In this document: positions 35,716 to 46,576 of the stretch, one piece after another | Layout of the letters: each line of letters opens with the position of its first letter | How positions within the stretch are numbered: position 1 is the first letter of the stretch | Origin: Sambucus nigra | Lineage: Eukaryota; Streptophyta; Magnoliopsida; Dipsacales; Adoxaceae | Direction: 5' to 3' | Assembly: GCA_949130495.1 (NCBI GenBank) | Contig: OX422208.1 | Location: forward strand, 396,140,561-396,204,560 | DNA length: 64,000 nucleotides | Notes under the pieces: generated by a model | Databases searched by the model: none | Seen by the model: the letters and a program-made list of their open reading frames with translations, nothing else | Told to the model about the DNA's origin: nothing | Program-made: the position numbers and the translations under genes

Positions 35716-37299
35716 ACTAGGTTTTAGTCCCGCGCGATGCGCGGGCTCTTTGTAGGGCTCGATTAGATATTAGATTGTAAGAAAAATGAAAATTTATCTA
35801 GGAGAGAATAATATCAAATGATCTTGATGAATACATACATTTTCATAATGTTGCTACAACACCTTATACCATAATTATAATATAGATTGTGCTGCGTAAA
35901 ATTAGTAGGGATATCTTAGTATTATATTATTTGTGCCAATCATGAAAACTACAACACCCATAAATAAAATGATCAAGGATACACACATTGGTACACATAA
36001 TTAGTGTTAAAATTTATATTGTAAAAACTAAATGTAAACCCCATTAAAAAATCCATTCACAAAACATAAATTGTACCTTGTGAATTATCTCTCTTTTCTC
36101 CATTTTGATAGTAACATAATCATACTTACATCTGTATAACCTGTGAGCACAATGTTTGTACATTTTAGTCAAATGTATACGCATTTTAAAGCACTCGGTA
36201 AGAAAACTAAGACTTCAAACCAACAAACAGATCCAAAGAATAATCAGAGATAATGTTTTTTTTTTACTGGATGTCATCCCATATTAAAGTAAAAATAGCA
36301 GTTTTAATGGAGGATATATATACATAATGTATTTAAGAGGTTCTTGAAAGTAAAATATTGAATTGTTAAACCGTTTGAATTCTGAAACTAATACCAAAAC
36401 ATTCTTTAAACCCATGTTGTAATATAAACCACAAATCTAACTATAAACTAATTTCATAACAAAAGAAAAGAGCTAATAGCCAGCGGAGAAACAATATGAT
36501 TTCTGAAACCAATACCAAAACATTCTTTAAACCCATATTATAATATAAATCCATTTCACAACAAACAAAAAAGCCAATAACCAATGGAGAAAGGGTTGAT
36601 AATCAGTTTACTGATTGATGAGCTTGAATAATAATTAGTAATATATTTGAAGAATAAAACATTAAAAATGCATAAATGGTAGCATAACATTGAAGGGGTA
36701 AATAACTTTGCTGTGTTGATAATTTCTTCTTGCATAATCGGATGTGGGGCGTGGGGAGATGAATGAAAAGAGAGAAATGGAGGAGGGTCATATATTTTGA
36801 GCATTTGAGAGTTATCAATTTAATTGTAAGGGGAAATATTTTGGGAATCATAGGAAAACAAATGTGATGAATTATTCGGAATACTAAAAAATGGCTCTTC
36901 AACTTGTAGTTTATTAAAGACAAAATTGATGAATCGTTTTAAAGACTAAAAAAGGGCTCTTCAACTTTTCAGAGGTTATTAAAGACAAATATTATGAATC
37001 GTTTTAAAGAAGCTTTTGGAATTCATTTAAGGACCGCATGTCGACAGCTAGTCCTTGGAAGTAAACTATTTTGGTAAACTGAGAAGATAAATAGACAAAT
37101 TGTTCACATTTTTTTTTGCTTCGTAAAATGAAAGCTTTGAAAACCCAAAAGTTTCAAGAAATATAGCAACGGACGTATGGAGTTAGAGAGAGTAAATATA
37201 CAGTACACGTGTTCTTTGGAGAAGGTGGAATGAATATTAAACAATAATTATAGTGCCACGAGTCAAAAAACTGATAAAAGACTAAAATTATATTATGTT
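35716..37299 (-). mobile_element. Helitron-like sequence with 3' terminus at 35716
   Basis: On the minus strand a perfect GC hairpin (CCCGCGC-ATC-GCGCGGG form, 35729-35745) is followed by eight bases and CTAGT (35720-35716), the Helitron 3' signature. The host base after CTAGT is A, not the expected T. No separate 5' end was found before the next Helitron terminus at 37300, so the body is inferred. The interior has no coding signal; two similar phrases ACCAATACCAAAACATTCTTTAAACCCAT occur as a duplicated pair near 36390 and 36510. Confidence 0.5.
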
Positions 37300-38606
37300 A
37301 CTAGCATGAAGGCCACGCGATGCGTGGCCGAATTTATCTAAACCGTCTTATTTTGTTGTTCTACATAAATAAAATAATTGAACCTCTAATAATAATATAA
37401 AGAAAAAGCACCATAAGTGGACTTTACATACCACAAACATAGAATGCACTGCAATATTTTTCTCCACCGGAACTTTGTAAACCTGAAAATCCATATTGAG
37501 TTGCAAAAGATAAATTGAATTTTCAAATATACATGAGTAATTCTATATAACACTCAAACAGTGTCAATAAACTTTGCCTATAAAATTTTGTGGGTAAATA
37601 TTGCACAACTACATAACATTCGGAGTGAAAATTAACCTCATCAATCATGGGAAGATATTCACAGTCTGGTTGGCAAAGAAGGGTTTGAGCATTATTAGTT
37701 TAATATAGGAATCACACTTAATGAAATATACACCTCATGAAAGACAACACCACCGCCAATTTTGTGGGCATTGGGTTCAGGTTTTGGGACAGCTAATACA
37801 CTTGTAGCATCATCTTCCTCCTCACAAAGCTGCAATAACAAAGCTGCAATAGCCTATAAATGTCAAGGAAAAAGACCCCAAACTCCCACCTTGAACAACA
37901 TCGTCAATTACATGATTCAGAATCTTACCTAAGCAAAACCAACATACAAAATAAGACAAAAATAAAAACATACCCACCCACATGCACACATATCCATGGG
38001 CCTTATTTGTTTTTTAATTTACATATGACATATGTAGTATTAAAGAAATTGGAGAAGCAAAAAAAGAGAATAACTGAATAGTTGAGAATTGAAACCTGGA
38101 AAGAAGAAGCAGGGGAAGGCTGATTGAGGTTATTGATTGTGGGGAGAGGAGAGGAGAGGATAGGAACACCTTTTCTTTTCTGTATGGAGATACTCTGACC
38201 AAATGCCTACGCGGCAAAATTCGTAGATTGTACACAATTTTACTACTTTCATACCTGTAGTTGCAGAGACTAAGAGAGTTTTTCTCAACTTCCTCTGTAG
38301 TTGTCTTCAAATGGTGTTTTTATTGTTTTGGTTGCTGATATAAAGGAATGAGCGGAAGGAATTGCAATTAAATCAACAGGCTAAAGTTGGAGAGTTGGGG
38401 GAAACCCAATAAAAAGTAGAGCTCCCAAAACTCTTAGGAGAACGGGAAACTCTTGGGTTTCATTTTTTTTCTTGGAAAATATGTAAAGAAATTGGATGGC
38501 TTTTTTGGTGGGGTAAGTATCATTAATAAATGCTATTAAAATTCTGCCATGTGGCAGCCTCACATCATTTAGGTCTACAGTTTTAGTTATATACTAATAG
38601 ATTAGA
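37300..38606 (-). mobile_element. Non-autonomous Helitron with exon-like cargo
   Basis: The 5' end is TCTAATCTATTAG at 38606 with host A before it. The subterminal text includes TATATAAC and GCCACATGGC. The 3' end has hairpin GGCCACGC-ATC-GCGTGGCC (37311-37329), six bases and CTAGT (37304-37300). Inside, on the minus strand, lie a TATA-like start, C/T leader text, a possible donor CTACAG/GTATG near 38255, and three exon-like pieces: CEEEDDATSVLAVPKPEPN (about 37837-37740, donor-like GAG/GTGTAT), CEYLPMIDE (about 37665-37637, donor GAG/GTTAAT) and YKVPVEKNIAVHSMFV (about 37478-37427, acceptor TTTTCAG). I do not recognise the source gene. Confidence 0.6.
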
Positions 38607-38796
38607 TAGGGTTATGTGGGTGGATCAAAGTTTGCCTCCAATGACATGAAACAAAGATTTTATTAATGATTCAAACATTCATGATACATTATTCCATATT
38701 CAAACCACGCACTTTAAGAGACCTTACCCATAATCAGTAGAATAATAGTACCACATCAAATAACATCATTTTGAGAGTCTCGGTTTATATAGTCTA

Positions 38797-39177
38797 TTAG
38801 ACATCGTGAACCATACTCGTTGTATTGATGAGCAACGTCACATACTCTCTTTTGCTATCACCAACTAAAGCAGCCACTGATCCCACAAAAGCAGCATTCA
38901 TATAGGTAGTTGTTTCCAAGTGAGAGTAATCTGATCTTACATCATTAAACTGATCATTGGAATTGGGCCCCCCAACAATTGCACCCATATGAGTGTTTGG
39001 ATTTGGTTTGCTGGAAGAATACCATGCAGAATATCCCTCATTGCAACCTACAATAGTTGGATGAATCTGTATGGAAGGAATCGATGCACCTCTGTGGTGT
39101 AACTGCAATGGGTATTTGCTCCCAAAGCCTACCATGTATGACATTTTCATGGGGTTGTTTCCTAGTATGTAGTCCAC
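38797..39177 (-). CDS. GH9 endo-1,4-beta-glucanase, terminal exon
   Basis: This is the last coding exon (126 codons plus TAA) of a family 9 glycosyl hydrolase, a plant endoglucanase acting on beta-1,4-glucan in the cell wall or secretory pathway. It starts VDYILGNNPMKMSYMVGFG and contains both GH9 C-terminal signatures. The first is SYMVGFGSKYPLQLHHR, with the active-site histidine. The second is FNDVRSDYSHLETTTYMNA, with the conserved two aspartates and glutamate in place. The acceptor TTTTTCAG/GTGGAC has a strong pyrimidine tract (39178-39215). No stop or frameshift interrupts it. Phase 0 at the acceptor joins exactly with the exon ending at 63720. A tail of about 20 residues follows VGSVAALVG. 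No CBM49 domain is present, so a class B type enzyme is most likely. Confidence 0.9.
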   Translation of the reverse strand: MDYILGNNPMKMSYMVGFGSKYPLQLHHRGASIPSIQIHPTIVGCNEGYSAWYSSSKPNPNTHMGAIVGGPNSNDQFNDVRSDYSHLETTTYMNAAFVGSVAALVGDSKREYVTLLINTTSMVHDV

Positions 39178-39661
39178 CTGAAAAACACACTCAGAATGAG
39201 TAGGGGGAAAAAAATGGCACCAACTTTTGTCCTCATCTCCATCACTCTAAGGCTCCATTTAATTTGAGGTATATTTTTTTCTTTATTTGGGTGAAATATT
39301 TTTCACATTGCTGAAAAATAAAAAGTAGTTTTTTTTATTTTTCACATGTAAAATTGTAAATAAGTATACGTTAATAATAATTTTGTTTAAAAAAAAGAAT
39401 AACAAGTATTTAGCCAAAATTTTAAAGATCATTTGTAGTCAGTCTCATATTTTTATTTTTTTAGCTGTTTGCCATATTGTAACAACTATGGAACACGTGT
39501 AATTTTCTAGGTAAGCGAAGAGACTGATTAGAGGCGGTTACAATACAATTGAAGGTGGTTTTGGAACTTGATACAATTAAAAAGTACACAGGATGAGAGC
39601 CTAAGAAAACTTTGGAAATGGAACTAAACCCAAAAAAACTAAAAAACAGGATCTTATTTTC

Positions 39662-40023
39662 CATTACGCATGACTATTTGTCATGCCTTTCGAATAAAAA
39701 CTCGTTAATTTTTTTAAGACAACCAATTTCTCGGCGATTCAAACTATTATTTTTTGGCCCTTCGTAGTCCGCGCAACAACGTATTTTTTGACCGTTTTAG
39801 GTCTTCTAATGCATCGGAAAAATAATTAGGTACAAAAATATTCGAATTTTCCAAAATGCAGGACTATTCGTCACGTCGTTCGAAGAAAAACTCATTAATT
39901 TTTTGAAGACGAGCTATTACTCGGCGGTTCACACTATTATGTTTTGGCCCTTCATAGTCCACGCAACAAGTTTTTTTTTTTTGAGAATTTTAGGTCTTCA
40001 AATCCATCAGGTAAATAATTAGG
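39662..40023. repeat. Tandem duplication of about 182-190 bases
   Basis: Copies lie at about 39662-39835 and 39852-40023. Shared text includes CGAA.AAAAACTC.TTAATTTTTT, TGGCCCTTC.TAGTCC and TTTTAGGTCTTC. The copies differ at roughly a sixth of positions. The second copy runs up to the MITE start. Confidence 0.7.
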
Positions 40024-40497
40024 GGCCTGTTTGGTTTGCAACTATAATGCTGTTTTCTATGTTTAAATACAATTCTGATAAAAATATGGCAACCTATTTT
40101 AAACACAAAATTATAATATTTATGTGTTATAATCAAGTTTTTCAAAAAATAGGTTTATGGTATTTTATAATTTCTATTTTTTTATTTTTCTACTCAGAAT
40201 TATTCATTTTTAATATTTTAAAGCAGTTATACCTTAATATATAATATACATACATAATACATTGATATGTGTGTAATTCTTATAAATAAAAAATATATAT
40301 GTACATGTACACAAAATTACGTATGGAATAATATAAAGTTAAATAATATTATCAATAGATACATGATACTTATATATAGTTTTATACATGTATTATTAAT
40401 GTATGAAATAATATAAAATATACATATAGTACATATGTATTAAAAAAATATTATCTATTTATGTATGTATATAATTTTATAGTGAATTATACATGCA

Positions 40498-40528
<31 letters not shown>

Positions 40529-40876
40529 AACTCTCCAACATACCTCATTAAATATACCTAAAAATACATGATATTAAATGTACATATATATAATTTATGA
40601 TGCATATATTTATGTATATAATTTATAATGCATATATAATGTATGAAAGTTTTATGTATGTTTATATATATACACACACACACACTCACACACATATGTA
40701 TGATATAAATATACATGTTTGCCAATTTTGTCAAATTTTCAAGAAATTGTATTTAAAAACAAGTTTATCAAATGCACACTAATAATTATAAACACAAAAA
40801 ATTGAATTTTAAAATTGTATTTAAAAACAACGTTTAAATCGAGTTTTCTGAATAGAGAACCAAACGGGCCTCCCTA
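40021..40876. mobile_element. Tourist-like MITE with expanded AT-rich interior
   Basis: The left end GGGCCTGTTTGGTT and the right end AACCAAACGGGCCTCC are inverted repeats of the PIF-Harbinger/Tourist style. A TTA triplet precedes the left end; the right flank (CTA) is only a partial match. The interior is AT-rich, with (AT)n at 40499-40524 and (CA)n at 40670-40694. A terminal-text duplication, AATTTTCAAGAAATTGTATTTAAAAACA / TTTTAAAATTGTATTTAAAAACA style, is near 40740-40830. Confidence 0.55.
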
Positions 40877-41900
40877 GCCTTATTTTTTAAAATTCATTTG
40901 TAGATGCATTTGTTTTTCTAGTTTTTAATCATATTGTAGCAACTATGTAACAATTGTCATTCTCTGCAAAAAGGAAGAGAGGTGCAGTTACAGAGCATTT
41001 ACGGATGATTTTAGGATATAATACAATTTTAAAAAGGGGCTTTGTAAATTTAGGACCTATTGTAATATGTATTTTAGAAGTAGGACAACAAACATTTTAT
41101 TTATAGTTTTAGTCACTATTTTGAATAAAGCCGCTGGCGCAGACCCATATTCATAAAACGTCATCCAATCACAGCATGCCACGTGTCGCTTTAATATGAA
41201 AATAAAGATTAAAAATAAAAACAAAATGTGTGTTGTCCTATATCCTTAATCAACATTATTTTGAGTTCTAAAAGTACATAATCTATTTAAAAAATACATG
41301 GAATGATAGCGCAACAAAACTTTGAAAATGAGACTAAAGCCACAAAAATTATTATGTGGTGAGGGACTTTTTGAAACAAAATAAAAGACTTGGATTAAAC
41401 GTCTATTAAAAAATAATCGAGGGACTTGTCGATTGACCCGAAAAAATTGTTATTCTAGTTTTTATCTATTGAAAAAATATAAAATGCAATTAAAATTTAA
41501 CTACTTTTGTTATCCGTATCAAATTTTATGGGCAAATACTATTTTTATAACTATTTAACTATCTTGTAGACAAAATAACAAAAATATCATTGCCAAGATA
41601 ATTTTAGCATAAAATACTATAATTAAAGATGATTTAATTATATTTGGCACAAAATACCCTTTAGGGGTTATTTTAATTATTAATGGTCTAAAATATTATT
41701 TTTACCTTAAAATTCCATTAAACTTTAGGGCCAAAATGGATGGAATGGCCAAATTGACATCATATAGATACTTTAGGGGTTAAAAGGAACAAAAAAAATA
41801 CTTTAACGGCTCAATACAAACTATATTTTTTAAGGGTTACATAGGTAATTCATTTTATATAGTAACTATATAATGCTCTCTTTGAAGGAGCATTAGACAT
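40877..41900. other. Unassigned intronic sequence
   Basis: AT-rich, with repeated poly-T/A text. One patch, CACAGCATGCCACGTGTCGC near 41170, is GC-richer. No ORF or terminal repeat is supported. Confidence 0.5.
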
Positions 41901-41905
41901 AAGTC

Positions 41906-41957
41906 CCTTTATTAATTATTCTCTTATCCTTTTAACTCATCTTTAATAAGGGACTTC
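41906..41957. repeat. Foldback hairpin at the edge of a Helitron
   Basis: AAGTCCCTTTATTAA and TTAATAAGGGACTT are inverted copies of 14-15 bases with one indel, separated by about 27 bases. The right arm abuts the inferred 5' end of the next Helitron. Confidence 0.5.
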
Positions 41958-43537
41958 TCATTATAGTATATAATTAAAATTGGCACCGGAACACAGTGTC
42001 GACATTTGTTACGCCCATATGATGACACGTGTATAATTCATAAATATTTTAATTATTCTAATCGGTTCCAAAATTTGAAAAAGTCCTATTTATTTGACTA
42101 CATAATTCCATTTTCTCTTTTTTTTAGCCACTCTAAGTTCCGTCCTTCCTGTTTTGTATCCCCCACCCTTTCAATTCCTTCCATTCAATAACTTATTTGT
42201 CTCTCCATTTCATCATTTCCCTCCGTTTAATAACCCGATGCAACAATATCTGTGAGCTACCCTTATCTCTCTACAAATTATTTCTTTGAAGTCTTTACCT
42301 CTTGCCTCATCCTCTCCCCCATTTTGGCTCCTGGTGATTGAAATTTCTTACAAGACAATATATACATCTAAAGTTGCCTTTTTATATGCCTACACTCCAT
42401 TCCTTATTCTCACTCAAATTGATTCGTCTATCTCTCGTATATTTGTAATTGTTTCGCGTTACCGTGTTGTGTCTAAAAGAGACACCCCTAATTTTTCTCT
42501 CTTTATTTTTCAATTAATTTTATCTTCAATTCTTCCTCTCTCACGTGACCATTCATCTTTTACATCATTTTTCCTCAGTTATTTATTTTATTTTTACTAT
42601 AGCTAATATTCCCAGATGTAGATTGTAAACGCAACTTTTTTTATTCTCTTTTTGCTAAACTGAAATTTACTAATATAATTATAAACATGGCTAATTGGAA
42701 TGTCCAAACTTTTGACATTCAATTGTCTTCTCCTTTTCTCCCAACCATGTCAAAATAAATATAAACACACACTCACATTTGAAATTAAACATCCCATTGT
42801 AAAAGGATGGGGTTTTAGTTTGTTTATATTCCACATTATTGGTAGTATTGTTTCTTTGATATTACTACTTTAATATTTCCGTTAGAGGTTCAATTATTTT
42901 ATTTTTATAATTTTTTGTTTTATATTGACTCTGAGTGATAAAATATATAGAAAAAAATTGTTATTGCTTTAATAATTATCTTTATGTCATTTTTTTGTAG
43001 AATTTACTTTGAAAATGGAAGGATATGATTTTAGTTTTACATTTTATATTGAGAAATAAGATTCACTTTTGTCGGCGTATGGATTGTATTTTTTTATTAT
43101 ATTTGCATATTTATTTATTAGTACGAGTTATATAGCTACATCAATATATATTTTTATTAGAATAAAACATGAGCACATAACTAATCATGGTAAAACAACT
43201 AAGGTTGTTCATTCAAAAATTTTCTATTTAATCAAAATACGTAAAATGGAATAGAAAAAACTTTTTGCTATCACATTGGAACCAAATAATTAATACAAAG
43301 AATTTAGAAATGCCATAAGTAAAAATTATAGCTTCTTTACTTAAGGTGAATTTTATTATTGGCTTTGTACTTTATCTTTTAATAATTTGTAAAAATTTAG
43401 TGAGCCCCCTTACATTATAATTTATGTTTTGAAAGCCTATTCTCCTATTGGATTTTTAATTTCAAATATATTTTGTACCAATGTTTTCAATGCATATTTT
43501 AACGACTTTTTTATAAAATACCCAGGCATCACGTGGG
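41956..43537 (+). mobile_element. Helitron H2 body, 3' terminus interrupted by element D
   Basis: The 5' end is placed near 41956-41958 because TCATTATAGTATATAATTAAAA resembles the 5' text of the Helitron at 38606, followed by ATGATGACACGTGT. This end is approximate. The 3' hairpin (CCCAGGC-ATC-ACGTGGG, 43521-43537, one mismatch) ends exactly where D begins. The remaining terminus GTGGGTTGGATG-CTAGT resumes at 55171-55187, after D. The interior has no readable gene; the 106-codon open frame at 42286-42606 has no domain. Confidence 0.6.
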
Positions 43538-43982
43538 TGTAATACCTCGTACTTTTATAGATATTTAAATTGCATAAGTGGGCGTAATTTGGTAATTAGA
43601 GTAATTATTGTGAATAGTAATTCAGAATTTATGAGTGTTAGATAATTACCAATGTGTGTTACATTTACTTTGGAGACTAAGTAAATGAGTCGGAATATTT
43701 TTATGTTATGTCGCAGTTGGGTTAAGTGACGAGTGATAGTTTACGTTGTAAAAAATGCGTGTTGAGAAGTGTCGGGTCTGACTAGTGAATTTTAGTTAAG
43801 TAACTCGGATGGAGATTTCGAGTGCACGGTTGGTTTCGGAATGGCCGAGATATTCAGAATAGAGTATCCGGGGATAGTGTGCAGGTTTCGGGGACTTTTG
43901 AACTAGTAGGGACTCACAATTGAGTATACGAGTCAAAATTGGATTTTATAAGGGATAACCTTTTATCTCTTCCCTTATAACA

Positions 43983-44027
<45 letters not shown>

Positions 44028-45250
44028 AAGAAGCAAAGAAAGGAAGAGGAAGAGGATTCCGGGCCAAACTCCGCGAGATTCGACTCGAGGTCGTCGTCGA
44101 ATTTTATCCACGAGGTAAGTGTTTACTTGCTTTATTCAATTGAGTGTGTGTATATCATATTATACTTGGTAAAATATATGATTTTTGGGTGGAAACCCTT
44201 GAAATAAATTTCGAAAAATTGATTTTGAGTTTACAAATTAATGTATAGTTAACTCTTTATGACTTCTAGTGTTAAACCCATATTAATGGTGTGTATAAAT
44301 GGTTAGAAATGGGAAGAAATGATAAAAGATAGTTTAATTGGTTTTAGGGTTTAAATTCAAGAGAAATTGTTCTATCCCATAAATTAATTGATGTGTTAAT
44401 TATAAATCAGGGTTAGGATGATTATAGTGTTGTTGGTTGAGATTAGAAACCACAAAATTGAAGGTTGGGATGATATTTAGGATTTTTGGAGAAGATGAAA
44501 TCGCCCAAATAGTGAGCTTTGAACAAGGCGAATCGATTTGGGTCTAGACCGAATCGATTCGCATAAGGAGACCTGTAAGGCTGTCCCAGGCCGAATCGAT
44601 TCGGATTAAGACTGAATTGATTCGCCCTTAAAGACCTGATTGCAGACCCTTTTTCGAACTGATTCGAATTTAGACCGAATCGATTCGTTGGTTCGAATTG
44701 ATTTGCATTAGGGGCAGATCAATTCGCCTTAGGTGGATTTGATAGTTTTCCTCCTTTAAGTTTAAGAGGATTTAAATTGCAAATTGGATATTATTGTAGG
44801 GTATAGATATCATTATAGGGTATAGATATTATTGTAGGGTATAGATATATTTATAGATATATTTATGCGGTTAGAATAAATATGGGTCGATTGCATTTGA
44901 GTAAATCCTAGGATGCGATTATGATGGAATTTAGGATAGGGGCTAAAGAGTATTGAGCGGATATCCGGTACGTCTACTCATGACTATTATTATAGGTAAT
45001 GCGATACCTATAGAATTAAGATAAGTAGCTTGTATACTTATTTAAGTATTACGAATTAGTATATTCGAAATTATATATAAGTCCTTAAAAGTGATTAAGG
45101 TAAGTAAATCTTAAGTAAAATAATGCTTATAGGTTTAGTATATTAAGTGTGCAAATACTTATATACTATTACGAATGAGAATGTTCGGGATATTTTGGCC
45201 ATCGCTATAAGAGTTCGGCAATTATAGCCAGGGTATATTGAGAAGGGATA

Positions 45251-45626
45251 TATATTTATGAATTCATATATATCTAGTGCTATCCAGAGAGGTTGCGCGA
45301 TGTGGGTGAATCCCCTGGCTTGAGGAGGAGGAAGAGAATAGTCCCCAGGTCATATCATCCCGCATATGGGTTCGATATTGATTCCACTTTCAGGAGGGAA
45401 TATATATGGATTTTGTTACAGTGTGTGTGTGTGTATGTGTGTATATATATATATTGGTATGCAAATGATATATTTATGAATGCATATATATCTAGTGCTA
45501 TCCAAAGAGGTTGGGCGATGTGGGTGAATCCCCTGACTTGAGGATGAGGAAGAGAATAGTTCCCAGGTCATATCATCCCGCATATGGGTGCGATAAGGAT
45601 TCCACTTTCAGGAGGGAATATGACTG
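45251..45626 (+). repeat. Tandem duplication inside the D 5' LTR
   Basis: Two copies of about 155 bases (from about 45251 and 45469) share TATCTAGTGCTATCCA, GATGTGGGTGAATCCCCTG and CATATCATCCCGCATATGGG. They are separated by a (GT)n(AT)n tract at 45421-45454. The 3' LTR lacks this whole block. An 82-codon open frame crosses it by chance. Confidence 0.8.
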
Positions 45627-46576
45627 CCTCCACCGTTTAGTATTTTTACCATGATCTTGAGTGAGTTAGACTTGGTACCTGGATTAACTTGAGTATACCC
45701 GGATGCTGATATCACTTTGAGACTGCATCCTCGAGTTATATCTAGGTGGGATGGTTCTTATACTTATGGTTGTGATATAGGTATAAATATATTGGTTGTG
45801 TATAGTTTATTGCATGTATATGAAGATGAGATATCATATAACTTAGACTCGTGTAAAGTGTAAAATGAATAAGAGTTTATTCCTCTTTTAGGAGATTTAT
45901 ATACGGATTAATACAAATGTGAATCGTATATTAAATAATAATTATATGTACAACATTTTATATACTAAAGTGAAAATGGTATTTTAAAACTAGTGAATGT
46001 TTCGGAAAATGAACGGTTGTTTAAAAGGTATACGATAGGTGTGCACTATTAGAGGAGGTTGAGGTGTATCTCATGGGAGTACGATACCAGTTTAAATATG
46101 AGAGATTTCATATTTTAAAAAAATATAGCATTTGATGCACTTGCTAAATGTTTTCAAAACTCGGGCTCTGACCCGTTTCTCTATTTTTCCTCTCTTGATA
46201 TATATGTATTTATGTTAGGTGTCCAGGCACAAGGACGCGAGAATGATGATTCTTTCGAGTCAGACGTTGCAGCAGCAGCAGCTGTGAATGCAAGAAGGTT
46301 TATTTTAGACGCTTCTATCCTTGTGATCTAGATATGAGGTACTGTAGAAACACTTGGGCTGATAGCCCAATTGTGTTCATTTATTCTTTTACCGCATTTT
46401 AGTTTACGGCAATTCGATTTGGTTGTATTATGTTGTAACGAGAGTTCGGTTACCTTATTTCATTTCAGTTGTGGTTTATAAACTGTGTGATTATTTTACT
46501 TGGTTGGTTTGATTATAAAGATTAATTAAATAAAATTTTGATGCCAACCTAATAAGTTATTAGTAATTAAATTGGT

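Noticed and set aside
38797..39177. GH9 terminal exon as a Helitron-captured fragment
   Set aside because: It lies outside the Helitron borders (5' end at 38606), keeps a strong acceptor and an open frame, and fits in phase with the exon at 63720-63886.
42286..42606. 106-codon open frame in Helitron H2
   Set aside because: Hydrophobic and serine-rich translation of C/T-rich text, without a recognisable domain or splice context.
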